A stretch of DNA of 64,000 nucleotides from the NCBI RefSeq assembly GCF_000499845.2, contig NC_023756.2, positions 34,742,763 to 34,806,762 of the forward strand, given 5' to 3'. The notes below the pieces were generated by a model that saw only the letters and a program-made list of their open reading frames with translations, was not told the DNA's origin and made no database searches. Positions 1-11,680 of the stretch are shown piece by piece. Origin of the DNA: Phaseolus vulgaris. Taxonomy: Eukaryota; Streptophyta; Magnoliopsida; Fabales; Fabaceae. A program made the position numbers and the translations under genes. How positions within the stretch are numbered: position 1 is the first letter of the stretch; each line of letters starts with the position of its first letter.

Positions 1-584
1 AGCCTAGGCGAAGACCCCTTGCAAGGGCATGCTGCCAAAAGCCTTGGGGAGTTCCTCGTCGCGTCCAGTCTCGCCATGACCAAGGTAAAAAACTTGCAGA
101 CTAAGATGTAGCAGCTGAGGGAGGCAGCAAGTCAAGACGCCCTCCAGATCAAGAATCTTAAACAACGCGAAACCGCTTTATATCTGGAGGTGTCTACCCT
201 TCACCAAGCCGACAAGGAGACCAAGAAGCTTCTTTTGAGAAGTCCCAAGAGGCTATGAGCGCTCACTCTAGAATCTTGGATCTCCAAAGAGAGGTCGTCA
301 ACTTGCAGGAGAAGGTTGAGGAGTCACAAGCCAAGATGGCCAGGCTCGAGAAGAGGGCCACTCAACGGGAGGTACAACTTGGCCAACTGGAAGGAGAGTT
401 AGTCCGCAAGGACGAACTGTTCAGCCAAACCAAGGAAGAGCTCCTCAACGACACTGCCGATGCTTATGGTGCTGGGTTTGAAGATGCCATGGCCCAAGTT
501 GCCTGTGTGCATCCTAAGGTGGATCTCTCTCAAACTGGTTTGACAAATCGAGTCGTTGATGGACAACTAGTTGCCAAGGAGTGA
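1..584 (+). pseudogene. C-terminal end of a Tat-element antisense ORF (coiled coil), broken
   Basis: The translation is rich in E, K, Q and L and reads as a long coiled coil. It ends in VVDGQLVAKE before TGA at 582-584. It is related to the coiled-coil tail of the antisense gene at 53164-54653 on the other strand: the shared stretch AGFEDAMAQVAC here matches AGFDAALEQFAC there, and VVDGQ matches VVDGK. Frame 1 is open from base 1 to TAG at 109-111, and a frameshift near 225-240 moves the frame to frame 3. The rest lies outside the window. It sits opposite to the pol remnant at 2136-3411, which is how the extra antisense ORF of Tat-lineage Ty3/gypsy elements is arranged. Known: such ORFs lie between pol and the 3' LTR. 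Function unknown. Confidence 0.75.
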
Positions 585-930
585 CCTTTTCTTTATTGTA
601 ATTTAACTATTTGATGAACAATTTAATAACTTGTACATCTGCTTATTTATAAAATCTGCTTTTCTTTGATTTGCTCTTTTGTGTTGGTTGTTAGTTGCCT
701 TGCATGCCTTTAACTTTACTAACAATGCCTTTTAACGAGTATTCATACTCTAAGTAGCACGCTTCTTCTCACCTGCTTCACCTTCTTTCAATCTTCAATG
801 TCTTAAGGTAACGGTGATGTGCGCATAAACACTTAACTGGCCTTGCCTTTATCACATAAAGATAAGGAAAATTCTTACTGGTTTCTCTTCCACCTTGCCC
901 GTACAAAACAAGAGAGAGGTCTGCTAACTG
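585..930. other. Spacer of the reverse Tat remnant
   Basis: This stretch lies between the antisense ORF end and the tandem array. The first half is AT-rich. From about 830 it drifts into degenerate copies of the array unit. I see no coding sequence. Confidence 0.5.
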
Positions 931-2135
931 ACTTCGCCCTTACCCCACTGGGGAAAGGAGATGTCTTCCTAATGACGCTGGTGAACCATGTTGTTCTCGA
1001 CCTTGACTTACAAACAAGGGAGAGGTTCGTTATCTGACCTTGTCCTTGCCACACTGGACAAGGGAGGATTTTAGCTATTGAACCATACTGTCTCGACCTT
1101 GGCGTTCTCACTCAAGAGGGAGGTGTTCTAAATGAACCACATTGTCCCAATCTCGAGACTTCTAACCCGAGGGAGAGGCTCATAACTGACCTCGTCCGCA
1201 CCCCACAGGGGCAGATGAGGATTTAACTGGTGAACTATACGATCTCGATCTTGGCGTTCTCACTCAAGAGAAAGGTGTTCTCTACGAACCACACTGTCCC
1301 AATCTCGAGGCTTCTAACCCAAGGGAGAATTTCATAACTGACCTCGTCCTTACCCCACAGGGGCAGATGAGGATTTAACTAGTGAACCATACGGTCTCGA
1401 TCTTGGCATTCTCACTTAAGTGGGAGGTGTTCTCTACGAACCACACTGTCCCAATCTCGAGGCTTCTAACCCAAGGGAGAAGTTCACAACTAACCTCATC
1501 CTTACCCCACAGGGGCAAATGAGGATTTAACTGGTGAACCATACGGTCTCGATCTTGGCGTTCTCACTCAAGAGGGAGGTGTTCTCTACGAACCACACTG
1601 TCCCAATCTCGAGGCTTCTAACCCAAGGGAGAAGTTCATAACTGACCTCATCCTTACCCCACAGGGGCAAATGAGGATTTAACTGGTGAACCATACGGTC
1701 TCGATCTTGGTGTTCTCACTCAAGAGGGAGGTGTTCTCTACGAACCACATTGTCCCAATATCGAGACTTCTAACCCGAGGGAGAGGCTCATAACTGACCT
1801 CGTCCGCACCCCACAGGGGCAGATGAGGATTTAACTAGTGAACCATACGGTCTTGATCTTGGCGTTCTCACTCAAGAGGGAGGTGTTCTCTACGAACCAC
1901 ACTGTCCCAATCTCGAGGCTTCTAACCCAAGGGAGAAGTTCATAACTGACCTCGTCCTTACCGCACAGGGGCAAATGAGGATTTAACTGATGAACCATAC
2001 TATCTCGACCTTGGCGTTCTCACTCAAGAGGGAGGTGTTCTCTACGAACCACTCTATCCCAATCCCGAGACTTCTAACCCAAGGGAGAAAGTTCATAACT
2101 GACCTCGTCCTTACCCCACAAGGGCAGATGAGGAT
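930..2135. repeat. 152-bp tandem repeat array in the 3' region of a Tat element
   Basis: The anchor CCCCACAGGGGC (and variants) recurs at 1049, 1201, 1353, 1505, 1657, 1809, 1961 and 2114, so the period is 152 bp with one step of 153. A shortened unit of about 106 bp starts near 943. Each unit holds the phrases ACTCAAGAGGGAGGTGTTCT, CCAATCTCGAGGCTTCTAAC and GATGAGGATTTAACTGGTGA. Units differ by a few substitutions. The array ends at the stop codon of the pol remnant on the minus strand. Position between pol and the antisense ORF matches the hypervariable, tandem-repeat-bearing 3' region known in Tat/Ogre elements. Confidence 0.93.
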
Positions 2136-3411
2136 TTAACTGAAATAAAACTTAAGGTTGGTCGCGTTCCATGTACGAGGGATCGCTCCACCTTCTAAAG
2201 TCTCAAGCATGTGTGTTCAATTCCCAAGGGCCTCTGTCACCCTGAAGGGACCAGTCCCCTTGGGAGACAACTTGTTTTCTAGCTGGTATGGGTGGGCCTT
2301 CCGCATCACCAGGTCGGCGACCTGGAACTGTCGAGGTCTCAGCTTAGAGCTGTACTTGTACTCCACCCTCCTCTTCAAGGCTTCAGCTTTAATTCCTTGC
2401 TTCTTCCTTGACTTCATCCAGTAGATCCAGGTTCACCTTCCTTTCTTCATTGGACTGTTCAGCCATGAAGTTCTAAAAATGTGGTGAGTTATCCTGGATC
2501 TCTACAGGAATAATCGCGTCCGAACCATACACCAAACTAAAGGGTGTTTCCTTGGTAGTGCACTGGGGAGTGGTGTGGTAAGCCCACACAATTCTACGAA
2601 ATGCTTCTACCAAGGTCCCCTTGGTCTTCTCCAGCCTTCTCTTCAGACCTCTGAGCAGAACTCGGTTGGCAGACTCGACCTGCCCATTCGTCTGTGGGTG
2701 TTCGTGCGAACACTTGCTTTATCCCAAGATCTGTACATAACTTGGCCAACTACTGATTTGCAAACTGGATGCCATTATCGGACACCAACCATTTTGGAAC
2801 TCCAAAGCGGCATACTATGTTCTTCCACACAAAGTGTTGGACCTTATGGGCTGTGATTTGTACTACTGGCTCAGCCTCTATCCACTTTGTGAAATACTCT
2901 ATGGCAACCACGAGGTACTTCATATGCCGTATCGCTAAAGGGAATGGCCCAAAAATATTGATCCCCCAAGTATGAAACGACCAAGGGCTATAGATCGACC
3001 TAAGCTCTTCTCGCGGTGCCTTGTGTCAGTCAGCATGTTGCTGGAACTGCTTGCACTGCTGTGCATACCTTGTGCAGTCTTCCCTCATGGTTGGCCAATA
3101 ATATCCTGAATCGAATGGCGTTTGTAGGGCATCATCCAGGTTTCACCCCCTTCAACCAGGAAAACCTGCAACCACTTCTCCATTGACACTAGGTATGTGC
3201 TTATCCTGGGCATTTTCAACATCTCCTGAGTCAATGACCGATGACTCCTCTTCACCCCTTCCAAAGTGCTAATCTGCTGGACTTCTACTGAATTATCTGT
3301 GGTGGTTTGAGGGCTCCTCAGGGTCTCCTGAATGACTGTCCCTTGTCTGCCCCCCTTGCCTGAGCTGGCGAGCTTTGTTAGCAAGTCAGCTCGGGCATTC
3401 TTATCTCTAGG
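2136..3411 (-). pseudogene. 3' end of a Tat-lineage pol (archaeal-type RNase H tail and integrase), truncated
   Basis: Reading the minus strand from 3411 down, the tail of the second RNase H appears first (ARADLLTKLASSGKGG). Then come an integrase core with GPFPLAIR and KYLVVAIEYFTKW (near 2860-2990), then HEHPQTNGQVESANR (near 2680, in a shifted frame), then the C-terminal KLSPKGTGPFRVTEALGN and RTWNATNLKFYF, with a stop at 2136-2138. The order and residues parallel the pol at 47104-51813. Frameshifts and stops (for example TGA after EALGN) show decay. Everything upstream of the RNase H end is missing: at 3412 the sequence switches to a LINE fragment. Together with the array and the antisense ORF it is one minus-oriented Tat remnant. 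Confidence 0.85.
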
Positions 3412-3953
3412 GATTTTATAGGTTGTTCTTAGTTTCAAAGCCGCAATTACATCAACAATATGGGATTTTGGTCAATTGAGATATGAGAGTTGAGGCTAAC
3501 ACGGAGAATGAATATCTTTAAATGGAAGAAGATATTGTTGGAGGACCTCAAATTAGGAATTACCAATACATCACTACATAGGAATAAGAAGAAAATGAGG
3601 TTATGCGGGGAGGAAGCTTTATTTGTCCAAATCTGCATACAATATCATTCAAGCCATAAAAATTGGTGAATTCCAACCACATGGTACATTGAAGAAGCTC
3701 ATGACCTACAAAGTCCCTCCAAAGGCTTTGTGCCTCTATTTGAAGCTATTTTGGAATAGATTCCTAACTAAGGATAATTTAAAAAAGCCCAATATGTTAC
3801 TCCCTCCTAACTAGCTATTGTGCCCTTTTTGAAACTCCAGTGATGAATTAACTAAACATATTTTCTTCACTTGCAACAAATCCTATGAAGTGTGGAATAT
3901 CAATTAAATATGGGTGGAGTTGAGTAAGGTTCTACATTGTTATGTCACATAGA
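3412..3953 (+). pseudogene. LINE pol 3' fragment (zinc-binding RT domain), copy 1
   Basis: In pieces across frames it reads like the zf-RVT region after a plant LINE reverse transcriptase: PPKALCLYLKLFWNRFLTKD, then CPF followed by NSSDELTKHIFFTCNKSYE, with cysteines and histidine placed as in that domain. Many stops and frame changes. It is nearly the same as 15338-15880, and the shared part starts at GATTTTATAGG. It ends at about 3953, where the copy at 15338 continues with more LINE sequence. It is therefore the left part of macro-repeat unit 0, cut by a deletion. Confidence 0.6.
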
Positions 3954-4193
3954 AAGGATATATAAACTTATTTATGGTATTGTAATAACCTCATGTAGAG
4001 AATTAACACACACCTTTGTGAAGGGTCATTCCCCAAGCATAAGGACTTTTATACAATATACACACCTATCATTGTTCATATCTAACCTCAAAACCATGTA
4101 TACCTAAAATAATAGCAGGAGTTGTGTTCTTCCCCATTTTTAAAATCTGAAAAATATTCTAGACAACAAAAATTCTAATATTTTATTGGAAAG

Positions 4194-4492
4194 ATTTATA
4201 CAAGTTCATATACATCAATTCTATTGTGTCTTTGAAGTTTCTTAATTCTGTTTTTAAATTCCAGTATAGGTTTCCTCTGTTTTCCAGTTTTTGTGTTGAC
4301 TAAAATTGCATATGAAAATTAATTATGTTGGAGAAAAATTCTAAATTCTGGATTTTAGTAGTTTGAAGTGTTATAAAAGAGTGAAAAAAGAAGTGTATTA
4401 AAATTCAAAATAAAAAAAAATGATAAATCAAATACGTATAAAGTGCAATTCTGGTGAGGAAAATACGGTGATGCGATAGTGATTGTTCCAAA
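4194..4492 (+). repeat. Leader fragment (first half) of the gag-only Ty3 element, unit 0
   Basis: It matches 25725-26010 and 40700-40985 closely (for example ACAAGTTCATATACATCAAT). It is more distantly similar to the leader of element A at 7500-7795. It ends at the same leader/block F junction seen near 26013 and 40990 (GATTGTTCCAAAGA). About 240 bp of unrecognised sequence (3954-4193) separates it from the LINE fragment. The TRIM, T elements, gag and LTR present in unit 1 between these two points are absent here. Confidence 0.8.
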
Positions 4493-6120
4493 GAGATTCC
4501 TCCTACGTTGCCAATTCACGCAAAATCCACCCCAACGTTGATCGTCAATGGTACCAAATCCAAAAAAGTTCCTTTATTCAGGAACCATTTAACAATTTAT
4601 TATTTTTAATAAATTACTTATAATCTATTTCTTGTACTAATTGTATTAGTACACAAATTGATAGTTTATTCTTATTTTTTTGGAAACTCTCTTGATTGTT
4701 AAAATATATACTATAAAGTTTGTGTGAAGTATATATTATTCTTAATTAAATTCTATATATGTAATGTGAAATTAAAAAACTTTTCGATTACTAATGCAAA
4801 AATTGTTTTTCATCTAAAAATAACTTTTAGATCATACAATTTTAAAAAAAAGTCATGCAAAAATTATATAATTTGAAAGCTTTATTTTTATAAAAAAAAA
4901 TAACTTTCGGATTATATAATTATAAAATCATTTTTTCATAAACCAAAATGATAAAGTAGTAATTTTCATATTTATGGAGAAGCATACAAAAGTTATAAAA
5001 ATTCAAAGAGAATTTCCTTAATTTGTATAAGGTGGTCGAGTATAAACATGATAGAATTGGGATCCATCTAAAATAATTGTTGATATTTTTTTATTAACCC
5101 ATCTCGATAAAGTTATTTATTTATCAATATCAGCCAAAATTTAATTTGTTAATATTTGTGGGGATTAATTTTTGGCTCAATCAATATTTTTCAAAGGATG
5201 TTCCTAGTATTAATTCTTTTTCTAATGTTGTGTGGGAAAGTTAGGAGCTAACTTTGATTAGGAATTTTTTTTCAAATATCAATTAAAAGAAAATCTTGCA
5301 ATTAACATGGATGGAAAAGTTGACAAAAAATAATCTAACAAAAATATTTTTGAATAATTAATGTAAATTAAGAAAATAGGTTAAAACACAAAAGGAAGAG
5401 GTTGAATTGTATTTTAATTTATTTTTGCATATATGTACTAATATCATCTGGTGCTGATGTACATACAAACAATAGTTTTTAAATTAATAGACCATCTGTC
5501 AAATACCTTCAAAAAAATTTGGTTTCAAAAATTGTCCTTCATAAGTTAGCACTGATAAAATAGCATGAAATTTTAAAAGGATAAGGAAAAGAAGAATATA
5601 CTTTCATGTTTTTATATTGGTTCATCTAAGCACAAACTATGTCCAATTCTAAACCAACTTATTGAGTGTCACTATGAAGAGTGACAATACAAGTTACAAC
5701 ACAAATATTCTTTCAGATCGTTGTCACTTTTGGCTAACACATCAAGTATTGTTTCGAAACAAAATCACTTCTAGTTATAAACCTAAGTACTCTTTTGTAT
5801 CATAATCACTTCTGACTAACCCACGAAGTATTCTTTAACAAACAACTACTCATGACTAAGACAAAGAATTGTCTAGAGAGTGATCTAAAAGATCACTAAG
5901 GTTTTTTCACCAAAGAGGATACGATATATACAATTAGAAGCATGGACCTTGATAACACATAAGAACAAAAACGTTTGTTTCTCCTATTCAGGCTGGTGCC
6001 TAAATGGGTAATTTTGGCCAAGATAGTGAGTAAAACTATTGGCTTACATTGTTAAATTTTGGCGCATATTCTAAATTTTAACTTAAAATAGAATCAACTT
6101 AACCTGAATTTAAAAGGAGA
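4493..6120. repeat. Block F, unit 0 copy (AT-rich non-coding repeat)
   Basis: It begins ATTGTTCCAAAGAGATTCC and is shared with 26014-26989 plus 33112-33501, and with 40991-42122 plus 60434-60983. No credible ORF. The part 5560-5960 has phrases resembling a copia LTR read in reverse (TATTGGTTCATCTAAGC; compare TATACTGGTTCACTCTAAAC at about 63335) and repeats the theme AATCACTTCTGACTAAC at roughly 42-bp steps. The site near 4911 is an empty-site control for the LINE at 27002, and the site at 5076 for element E3. Confidence 0.8.
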
Positions 6121-6123
6121 TAT

Positions 6124-6386
6124 TATGATGGAGATCAAGCTCAAGAGGACATGGAGGCCAATCAACAAGATCAAGAAGAGGTAGAGGCACAAATGGAGGA
6201 CGCCCATAGAGGTCAAAGCCCACCTCAAAGGCTTACAAGAAGCATGTTCAAAGCTTTAGGAGCTAGGGGACATTTATTTTCTCTTTTTGTAATTTCTTTG
6301 GTTGAAGGTGCTTAGAGGGAAACATTAGAAACCTCTTTTGTCATAGCATCTTTTAGGCTTTAGTTAGGAGCTTTAGGAGGGGAGGG
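6124..6386 (+). pseudogene. 3' end of pol from a second, truncated copy of element A
   Basis: It matches 12837-13099 with a few substitutions, covering the acidic, Q/E-rich C-terminus of pol ([18 protein letters not shown] in the relative), the stop and the polypurine tract. It directly abuts the left LTR of element A. Its right-hand LTR is thus shared with the complete element: internal - LTR - internal - LTR. Confidence 0.9.
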
Positions 6387-7158
6387 TGTTAGTAGATAGG
6401 TGTAGGAGTAGAATAGGAGGTGCCAAAGTGAAGGAAGAGGTCACACCTTCCTCATGCCTTGTAAATAGGCGCTGGTTCTAGAATATGTTTAGGGGGAAAA
6501 TTTGAATTTGTGTAGCTTACATTTCAGCACCTTAGGCTATAAATAGAGGTGCTCCCTTTGTAAAATTCAGATTTGAATTTTAGAGAAAAGAAACTATACT
6601 CAAATTTTTGAGTGATCATTGGAGAGCTTTTGAATCTTCTTCTCTAGTCTTATCTTGAAGGATCCATGGTGTCCTCAAGTGGCGGCAGCACACTCATCTA
6701 GGAGCAACCATCCTTCTAGTGGCGTGATCATCCAACCATACATCCATCTTCATGAGCACTCTCTTCTCCTTCCTTTCTTCTTTTGTTAATTCCTTGTCTT
6801 AGCTTGTTTCCTTGTTGATTTTGGTTTGGCAGTTTCAGTTTTAATTGTGTTGCTTCGGTTCTTTTGTTGTGCCTTGCTGTTCTTCATCTTTCTTCTTCTT
6901 TTTCCAGCTTTTAGTTCGGTACAATTTAATTTCCAGCACTCTATTTCAGTTTGCTTAGCTTTTGTGCCTTTTTGTTCGGTTCAATTTGACTATAATTGGA
7001 ACTTCTATATGAGTTTGTGTTTTGGCACTAGTTTTGGTGAGTTCTTGTTCATAGAACCTTGATCCATTTCTATGATAAAGTGCCTATCTCTTAACCAACT
7101 CAAGATGATTCCTAAGAATGTCAAGAATCATTCTAATTGTGCTAGTGGAATCACATCA
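6387..7158 (+). repeat. Left LTR of element A
   Basis: It starts TGTTAGTAGATAGG right after the purine run GGAGGGGAGGG and ends ATCACATCA two bases before the primer-binding site. The 3' partner is 13100-13871. Contains a TATA box at 6538. The 78-codon frame inside it (6826-7062) is also in the right LTR and is not taken as a gene. Confidence 0.92.
6538..6546 (+). promoter_or_regulatory. TATA box of element A LTR
   Basis: TATAAATAG in the LTR, about 150 bp from its start, in the right place for the RNA polymerase II promoter of an LTR element. The same box is in the right LTR near 13251. Confidence 0.7.
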
Positions 7159-7160
7159 TG

Positions 7161-7172
7161 TGGTATCATGAG
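7161..7172 (+). other. Primer-binding site of element A
   Basis: TGGTATCATGAG lies two bases after the LTR. It is a variant of TGGTATCAGAGC, the usual complement of the initiator methionine tRNA 3' end. The gag-only relative keeps the canonical form at 25441. Confidence 0.75.
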
Positions 7173-8398
7173 TTTAGGTGTGTTCTTGTTTAATTGTTGA
7201 GTTGTGTAGCACTTTATTTCAAGAGCTCTTTTAATTTCTTGCAATTTAAGTTTCTGTTTTAGGCTTATTTTGAGTTTGCTTGCTGTTTTATTTCTTTTGC
7301 CTATCATATGTTTGAGTATTTTCCTTTTTGAATCGTGTCAAGTTTTGTCTTAGTCATGTTATTCCATAATTGTCATTACTTCTAGTAGTACTTTTATTGT
7401 TTTTGATTGTTTCTTACTTTAGTGTCATATAATTTTCTGAATTGATATTGATCCTTTGTGCATTTTCTTTTTAGAATTGAGTTCATACTTGTATTCTAGA
7501 CCTATACAAGTTCCAATACATCATTTTCCATTATGTCTTTGCTAGTTCATAATTCTGTTTTTTCATTCCTATTAGGATTCCTCTGTTTCTGAAAAAAAAG
7601 TGCTTACTGTTTTTCCTTATTGCAATTGATTTACTCACTGGAAAATTCTGAAATTCTGGATTTGTGATATTCAAAGTGTTAGAAAAGAGTAGAAAAAAGA
7701 ATCATTCAAAAATTCAAAGTACACAAAAAATGATAAATAAAATAAAAAAAGTGTACAATTCTGCCGAAAAGAATACGGTAATCTGGCAGCGATTTTAAAA
7801 AAATTATCTCAATTAATTGGCTTACTGTTTTTAATTGATTCCAGTGCCATTTTTGAGTTAACATCTTGAAGTTTCTATGGTTTAAATTTCATAATCCAGT
7901 TCGTTCTAAATCATTCCAGTTAAATCAGTGAATATCAAGCACAGTTGCATTAAAAAAAAATTTCCAGTAGCTAACTTTTTGTTTTCTTCATCTACTCTAG
8001 TGCTTTTCCTTAAGTATTCTTCTGTGTGCCTACTTTCTCATTGAGTTCTTTATTTTCTTGATTGTCTTTCATTCCTTACTCTTTGAGTTTGTCTTACATA
8101 TTGTTTTCCTTTTGCAATTACCTTTCTTTGCTTATACCTTTTCTTGTTTGTCTTTATTGTTTCTTTGGTTTTGTGGTGGTTGCCTTTGAGATTGGTGTGC
8201 TTGCTTTGACATCTTTCATTTGAGGATTCCAAGGCCTCAAGATCAAATTGGTGCAAGGACATTATTTCTTTGAGAGTGACCTCTTTTTCTGCCTCTTTTC
8301 ACTTCGGCATTCTTGCTGGACACACTCACTGTTTTTGCTAATTTTTGTTTCTTAACTTGTTTGCTGTTTTTGTGTGTTTGCTGTTTTTTAATTCCAAA
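7173..8398 (+). other. Untranslated leader of element A
   Basis: T-rich leader of about 1.2 kb with no long ORF that reads as protein. Its point near 7794-7798 is where the related gag-only elements are interrupted by the macro-repeat block: sequence before it matches 25640-26010, sequence after it matches 22384-22960. Confidence 0.75.
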
Positions 8399-11275
8399 AT
8401 GGCTGGATTTTCAAGTGATGCATCATACAAGCAGAATTCTCCTTCCAGAGCTTCAATCCTTGGTGAATTACATGAAGCTCAAAGAACCATTAGACGCTTG
8501 GAGGAGAAATTGCAAAAGATGGAGGTGCAACAAGCTAGACCATCTCCTTCAATCCATGATGAGCATCATAGACCTTCAACAAGAGCTTCTTCCAATGATT
8601 TTGGCCGTGAAAATGAGCATAGGAGAAGGAGAACTCCACCCCAAGTCCATGGACAAAGACATCATCACCAAGCGGAAAGAACTCACTACGGCAATGGCTT
8701 CTATCATGATGCAAAGTCTAGGCTTCCTTCGGTCAAGCTTCCTTGTTTTAATGGCTCTAGTGATCCTAATGTATATTTAGATTGGGAGGCTAAGTGTGAA
8801 CAAATATTTGAGATCCATGAGATCCAAGATGAGCATAAGCTTAAGCTAGCCACCCTAGAGTTTAGTGATTATGCCATGAAATGGTGGCATGGAATTGTAA
8901 AGGACATTATCTATCACAAGGGTCCTCCCGTGGACTCTTGGAACTCTTTAAAGGATCATATGCGCGGTAGGTTTGTGCCCCCGCATTTTAGGAAAGACCT
9001 CATGTTGAGACTCCAACGGTTTCAACAAGGCACGCTAAATGTGGATGAATATTATAAGGAGCTTGAGACGCTTGTGCTTAAAATTGAATTAGAAGAAAGT
9101 GAGGAAGCTATGATTGCTAGGTTTGTGAGTGGTCTTAGGAAGGATATTCAAGACATTGTTGAGTTACAAGAGTATTCATCATTGGGCTCTTTAGTTCATC
9201 TTGCAATGAAGGTGGAAGCCCAACTTGCTAAGAAAAACTCTTTCAAAAATGCTTCCAATGATGGATACTACTCCAAGTCTTGGAGAAACAAAAATTCTTT
9301 TTCTAAACATCCTTCCAAAGATTCTTCTTTCAAACCCAAGGAAACTAAGCCATCTACTTCTAGACCTAAGTCTCCCACTAGAACATCTAATACTAAATGC
9401 TTTAAATGTATGGGTTATGGTCATATAGCTGCAAATTGTCCTTCCAAACGAAGTATGTACATGCATGAGGACATTGTAGTTAGTGAGCATGATTCGGATT
9501 CTCCTAAGCATTCATTGCATTCTCATGCATCTAGTGAGGAAGAGAGCGAATGTCCACTTGAAGGGGACCTATTAGTTGTGAGAAGACTTCTTGGACAAGT
9601 TTCACAACCTTTTGATGAAAGTCAAAGGGAAAATATTTTCCATTCAAGATGTCTTATTCAAAACAAAATTTGTTCCTTGATAGTGGATGGGGGTAGTTGT
9701 GCAAATGTGGCTAGTACAAGAGTAGTAGATAAGCTTGGATTGCCTACTATCTCTCATACAAAGCCCTACAAATTACAATGGCTTAGTGAAGTAGGAGAAA
9801 TAATTGTCAATAAACAAGTCCTCATCGATTTCTCCATTGGAAAATACAAAGATGAGGTATTATGTGATGTTGTGCCCATGGAAGCCACTCATGTTCTTTT
9901 GGGAAGGCCTTGGCAATTTGATAGAAAAGTTTTACATGATGGCTTTACCAACAAACTATCTTTTGAATTCCATGGTCACAAGGTTACTTTAAAATCTCTC
10001 TCTCCAAGAGAAGTCCATGAGGACCAAGTTATCATGAAGAAAAAGAGGGAGAGTGAAAAAGATAAAAAAGATAGAAAAGATAAGAGTTCTAAGCCTACAC
10101 TCCTTGTGTCTAGGCGTGACATTGAAAGGGAAATAGTGGCTCATCATCCTCTTTTCTTAGCCATCCTTAGAACTCTTAGAGTAGAATCACTTGTTGATAG
10201 TCCTCATTGCTTGGAAAATTTGGTAGAAGAGTTCCAAGATGTGTTTCAAGATCCTCCAAATGGACTTCCACCTTTGAGAGGGATTGAGCACCAAATTGAT
10301 TTGATATCGGGCTCTTCTTTACCAAACCGTCCTGCATATAGGACCAATCCAAGTGAAACCAAGGAAATTTGCCAACAAGTTGAGGCTTTGATTGAGAAAG
10401 GGTGGGTGCAAGATAGCATGAGTCCTTGTGCTATGCCTATCATCTTAGTACCAAAAAAGGATGGCACATGGCGAATGTGTTCGGATTGTAGGGCCATCAA
10501 TAACATAACAATTAAGTATAGGCATCCCATACCTAGACTAGATGATTTGTTGGATGAATTACATGGTTCAAAAATCTTTTCAAAAATTGATCTTAAAAGC
10601 GGCTACAATCAAATCCGTATCAAACCGGGTGATGAATGGAAGACGGCTTTTAAGACCAACTTTGGTTTATATGAGTGGTTAGTTATGCCTTTTGGCCTAA
10701 CTAATGCACCAAGTACCTTCATGCGCCTCATGCATCATGTTCTTAGACCTTTCATTGGTAAGTTTGTTGTTGTTTGCTTTGATGACATTCTCATTTATAG
10801 CTTATCTTTGAATGACCATAGGTTGCATGTTAGGCAAGTTTTAGAAACCCTTAGGAAGGAACATTTGTGTGTTAACCTTGCTAAATGTATGTTTGCTCTT
10901 GATCATATAGAATTCCTAGGGTTTGTTGTGAGTTGCAAAGGGGTCCATGTGGACAAAACAAAGGTGATGGCCATTCAAAATTGGCCTACACCGAAATCTT
11001 TGAATGAGGTCCGAAATTTTCATGGACTTGCTTCTTTCTATAGAAGATTTGTCCCAAACTTTGGTACCATTGCCGCACCACTCAATGACATAGTGAAAAA
11101 GGATGTGGTCTTTCATTGGGGAGAAGCACAACAAAATGCTTTTGACACTTTGAAAGAAAAATTGACTAATGCTCCCATCTTGGCCCTTCCTAATTTCACT
11201 AAGACATTTGAGATTGAGTGTGATGCTTCAAGCATAGGTATTGGGCTGTTCTCCTTCAAGAGGGCCACCCCATAG
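8399..11275 (+). pseudogene. gag-protease-reverse transcriptase of element A
   Basis: I take the start at MAGFSSDAS (8399), because the upstream residues of the open frame are leader-like. A coiled coil comes first (RRLEEKLQKMEVQQ), then the retrotransposon gag domain (YLDWEAKCEQIF ... WWHG ... FVSGLRKDIQD). The CCHC zinc knuckle CFKCMGYGHIAANC follows at about 9400, then a protease with active site IVDGGSCANVAS (9680-9715) and its HVLLGRPW partner. The reverse transcriptase runs about 10330-10930, with DLKSGYNQIRI, MPFGLTNAPSTFM and catalytic CFDDIL (near 10780). The frame runs through gag and pol without a stop, as is common in this lineage. A 1-base deletion near 11247 shifts the frame at the start of RNase H, giving a false end at 11275. 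Confidence 0.9.
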
Positions 11276-11680
11276 CCTATTTTAGTGAGAAATTGAAGGG
11301 AAGTCATCTCAATTATTCCACCTATGATAAGGAATTATATGCACTTGTTAGGGCTTTGTTTACTTGGCAACACTATCTTTTTCCCAAAGAGTTTGTGATA
11401 CATAGTGATCATGAATCTCTTAAATATTTGAAAAGCCAAAACAAACTTAACAAGAGGCATGCTAAGTGGGTGGAATTCATTGAGCAATTTCCTTATGTGA
11501 TCAAACACAAGCAAGGCAAAGTAAATATTGTGGCGGATGCTCTTTCTAAAAGATACACTTTGCTAAATCTTTTAAGCTCTCAATATCTTGGTTTTGATCA
11601 CATTAAGGAACTTTATCATGATGACCTTGATTTTCTCTCATCTATCAAGAGTGTCTTAAGGGAGGACACAAAGACTTTTT
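11248..11680 (+). pseudogene. RNase H and connection domain of element A (shifted frame)
   Basis: After the frameshift the frame continues as [19 protein letters not shown], then [20 protein letters not shown] and [15 protein letters not shown]. These are the usual Ty3 RNase H blocks with catalytic acidic residues (E of DKEL, D of HSDH, D of VADALS). A second 1-base deletion at about 11655-11670 moves the frame again before the integrase N-terminal region. Confidence 0.88.

Noticed and set aside
930..2135. CRISPR-like regular repeat.
   Set aside because: Units are contiguous 152-bp tandem repeats without unique spacers, in a plant retrotransposon.
5560..5960. A complete copia LTR in block F.
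   Set aside because: Only short phrases resemble the copia LTR; no ends, primer site or duplication could be placed, so it is noted only inside block F.
6826..7062. 78-codon hydrophobic frame, repeated at 13539-13775.
   Set aside because: Inside the element A LTRs; T-rich leader-type sequence gives a hydrophobic chance frame, and its conservation is that of the LTR.
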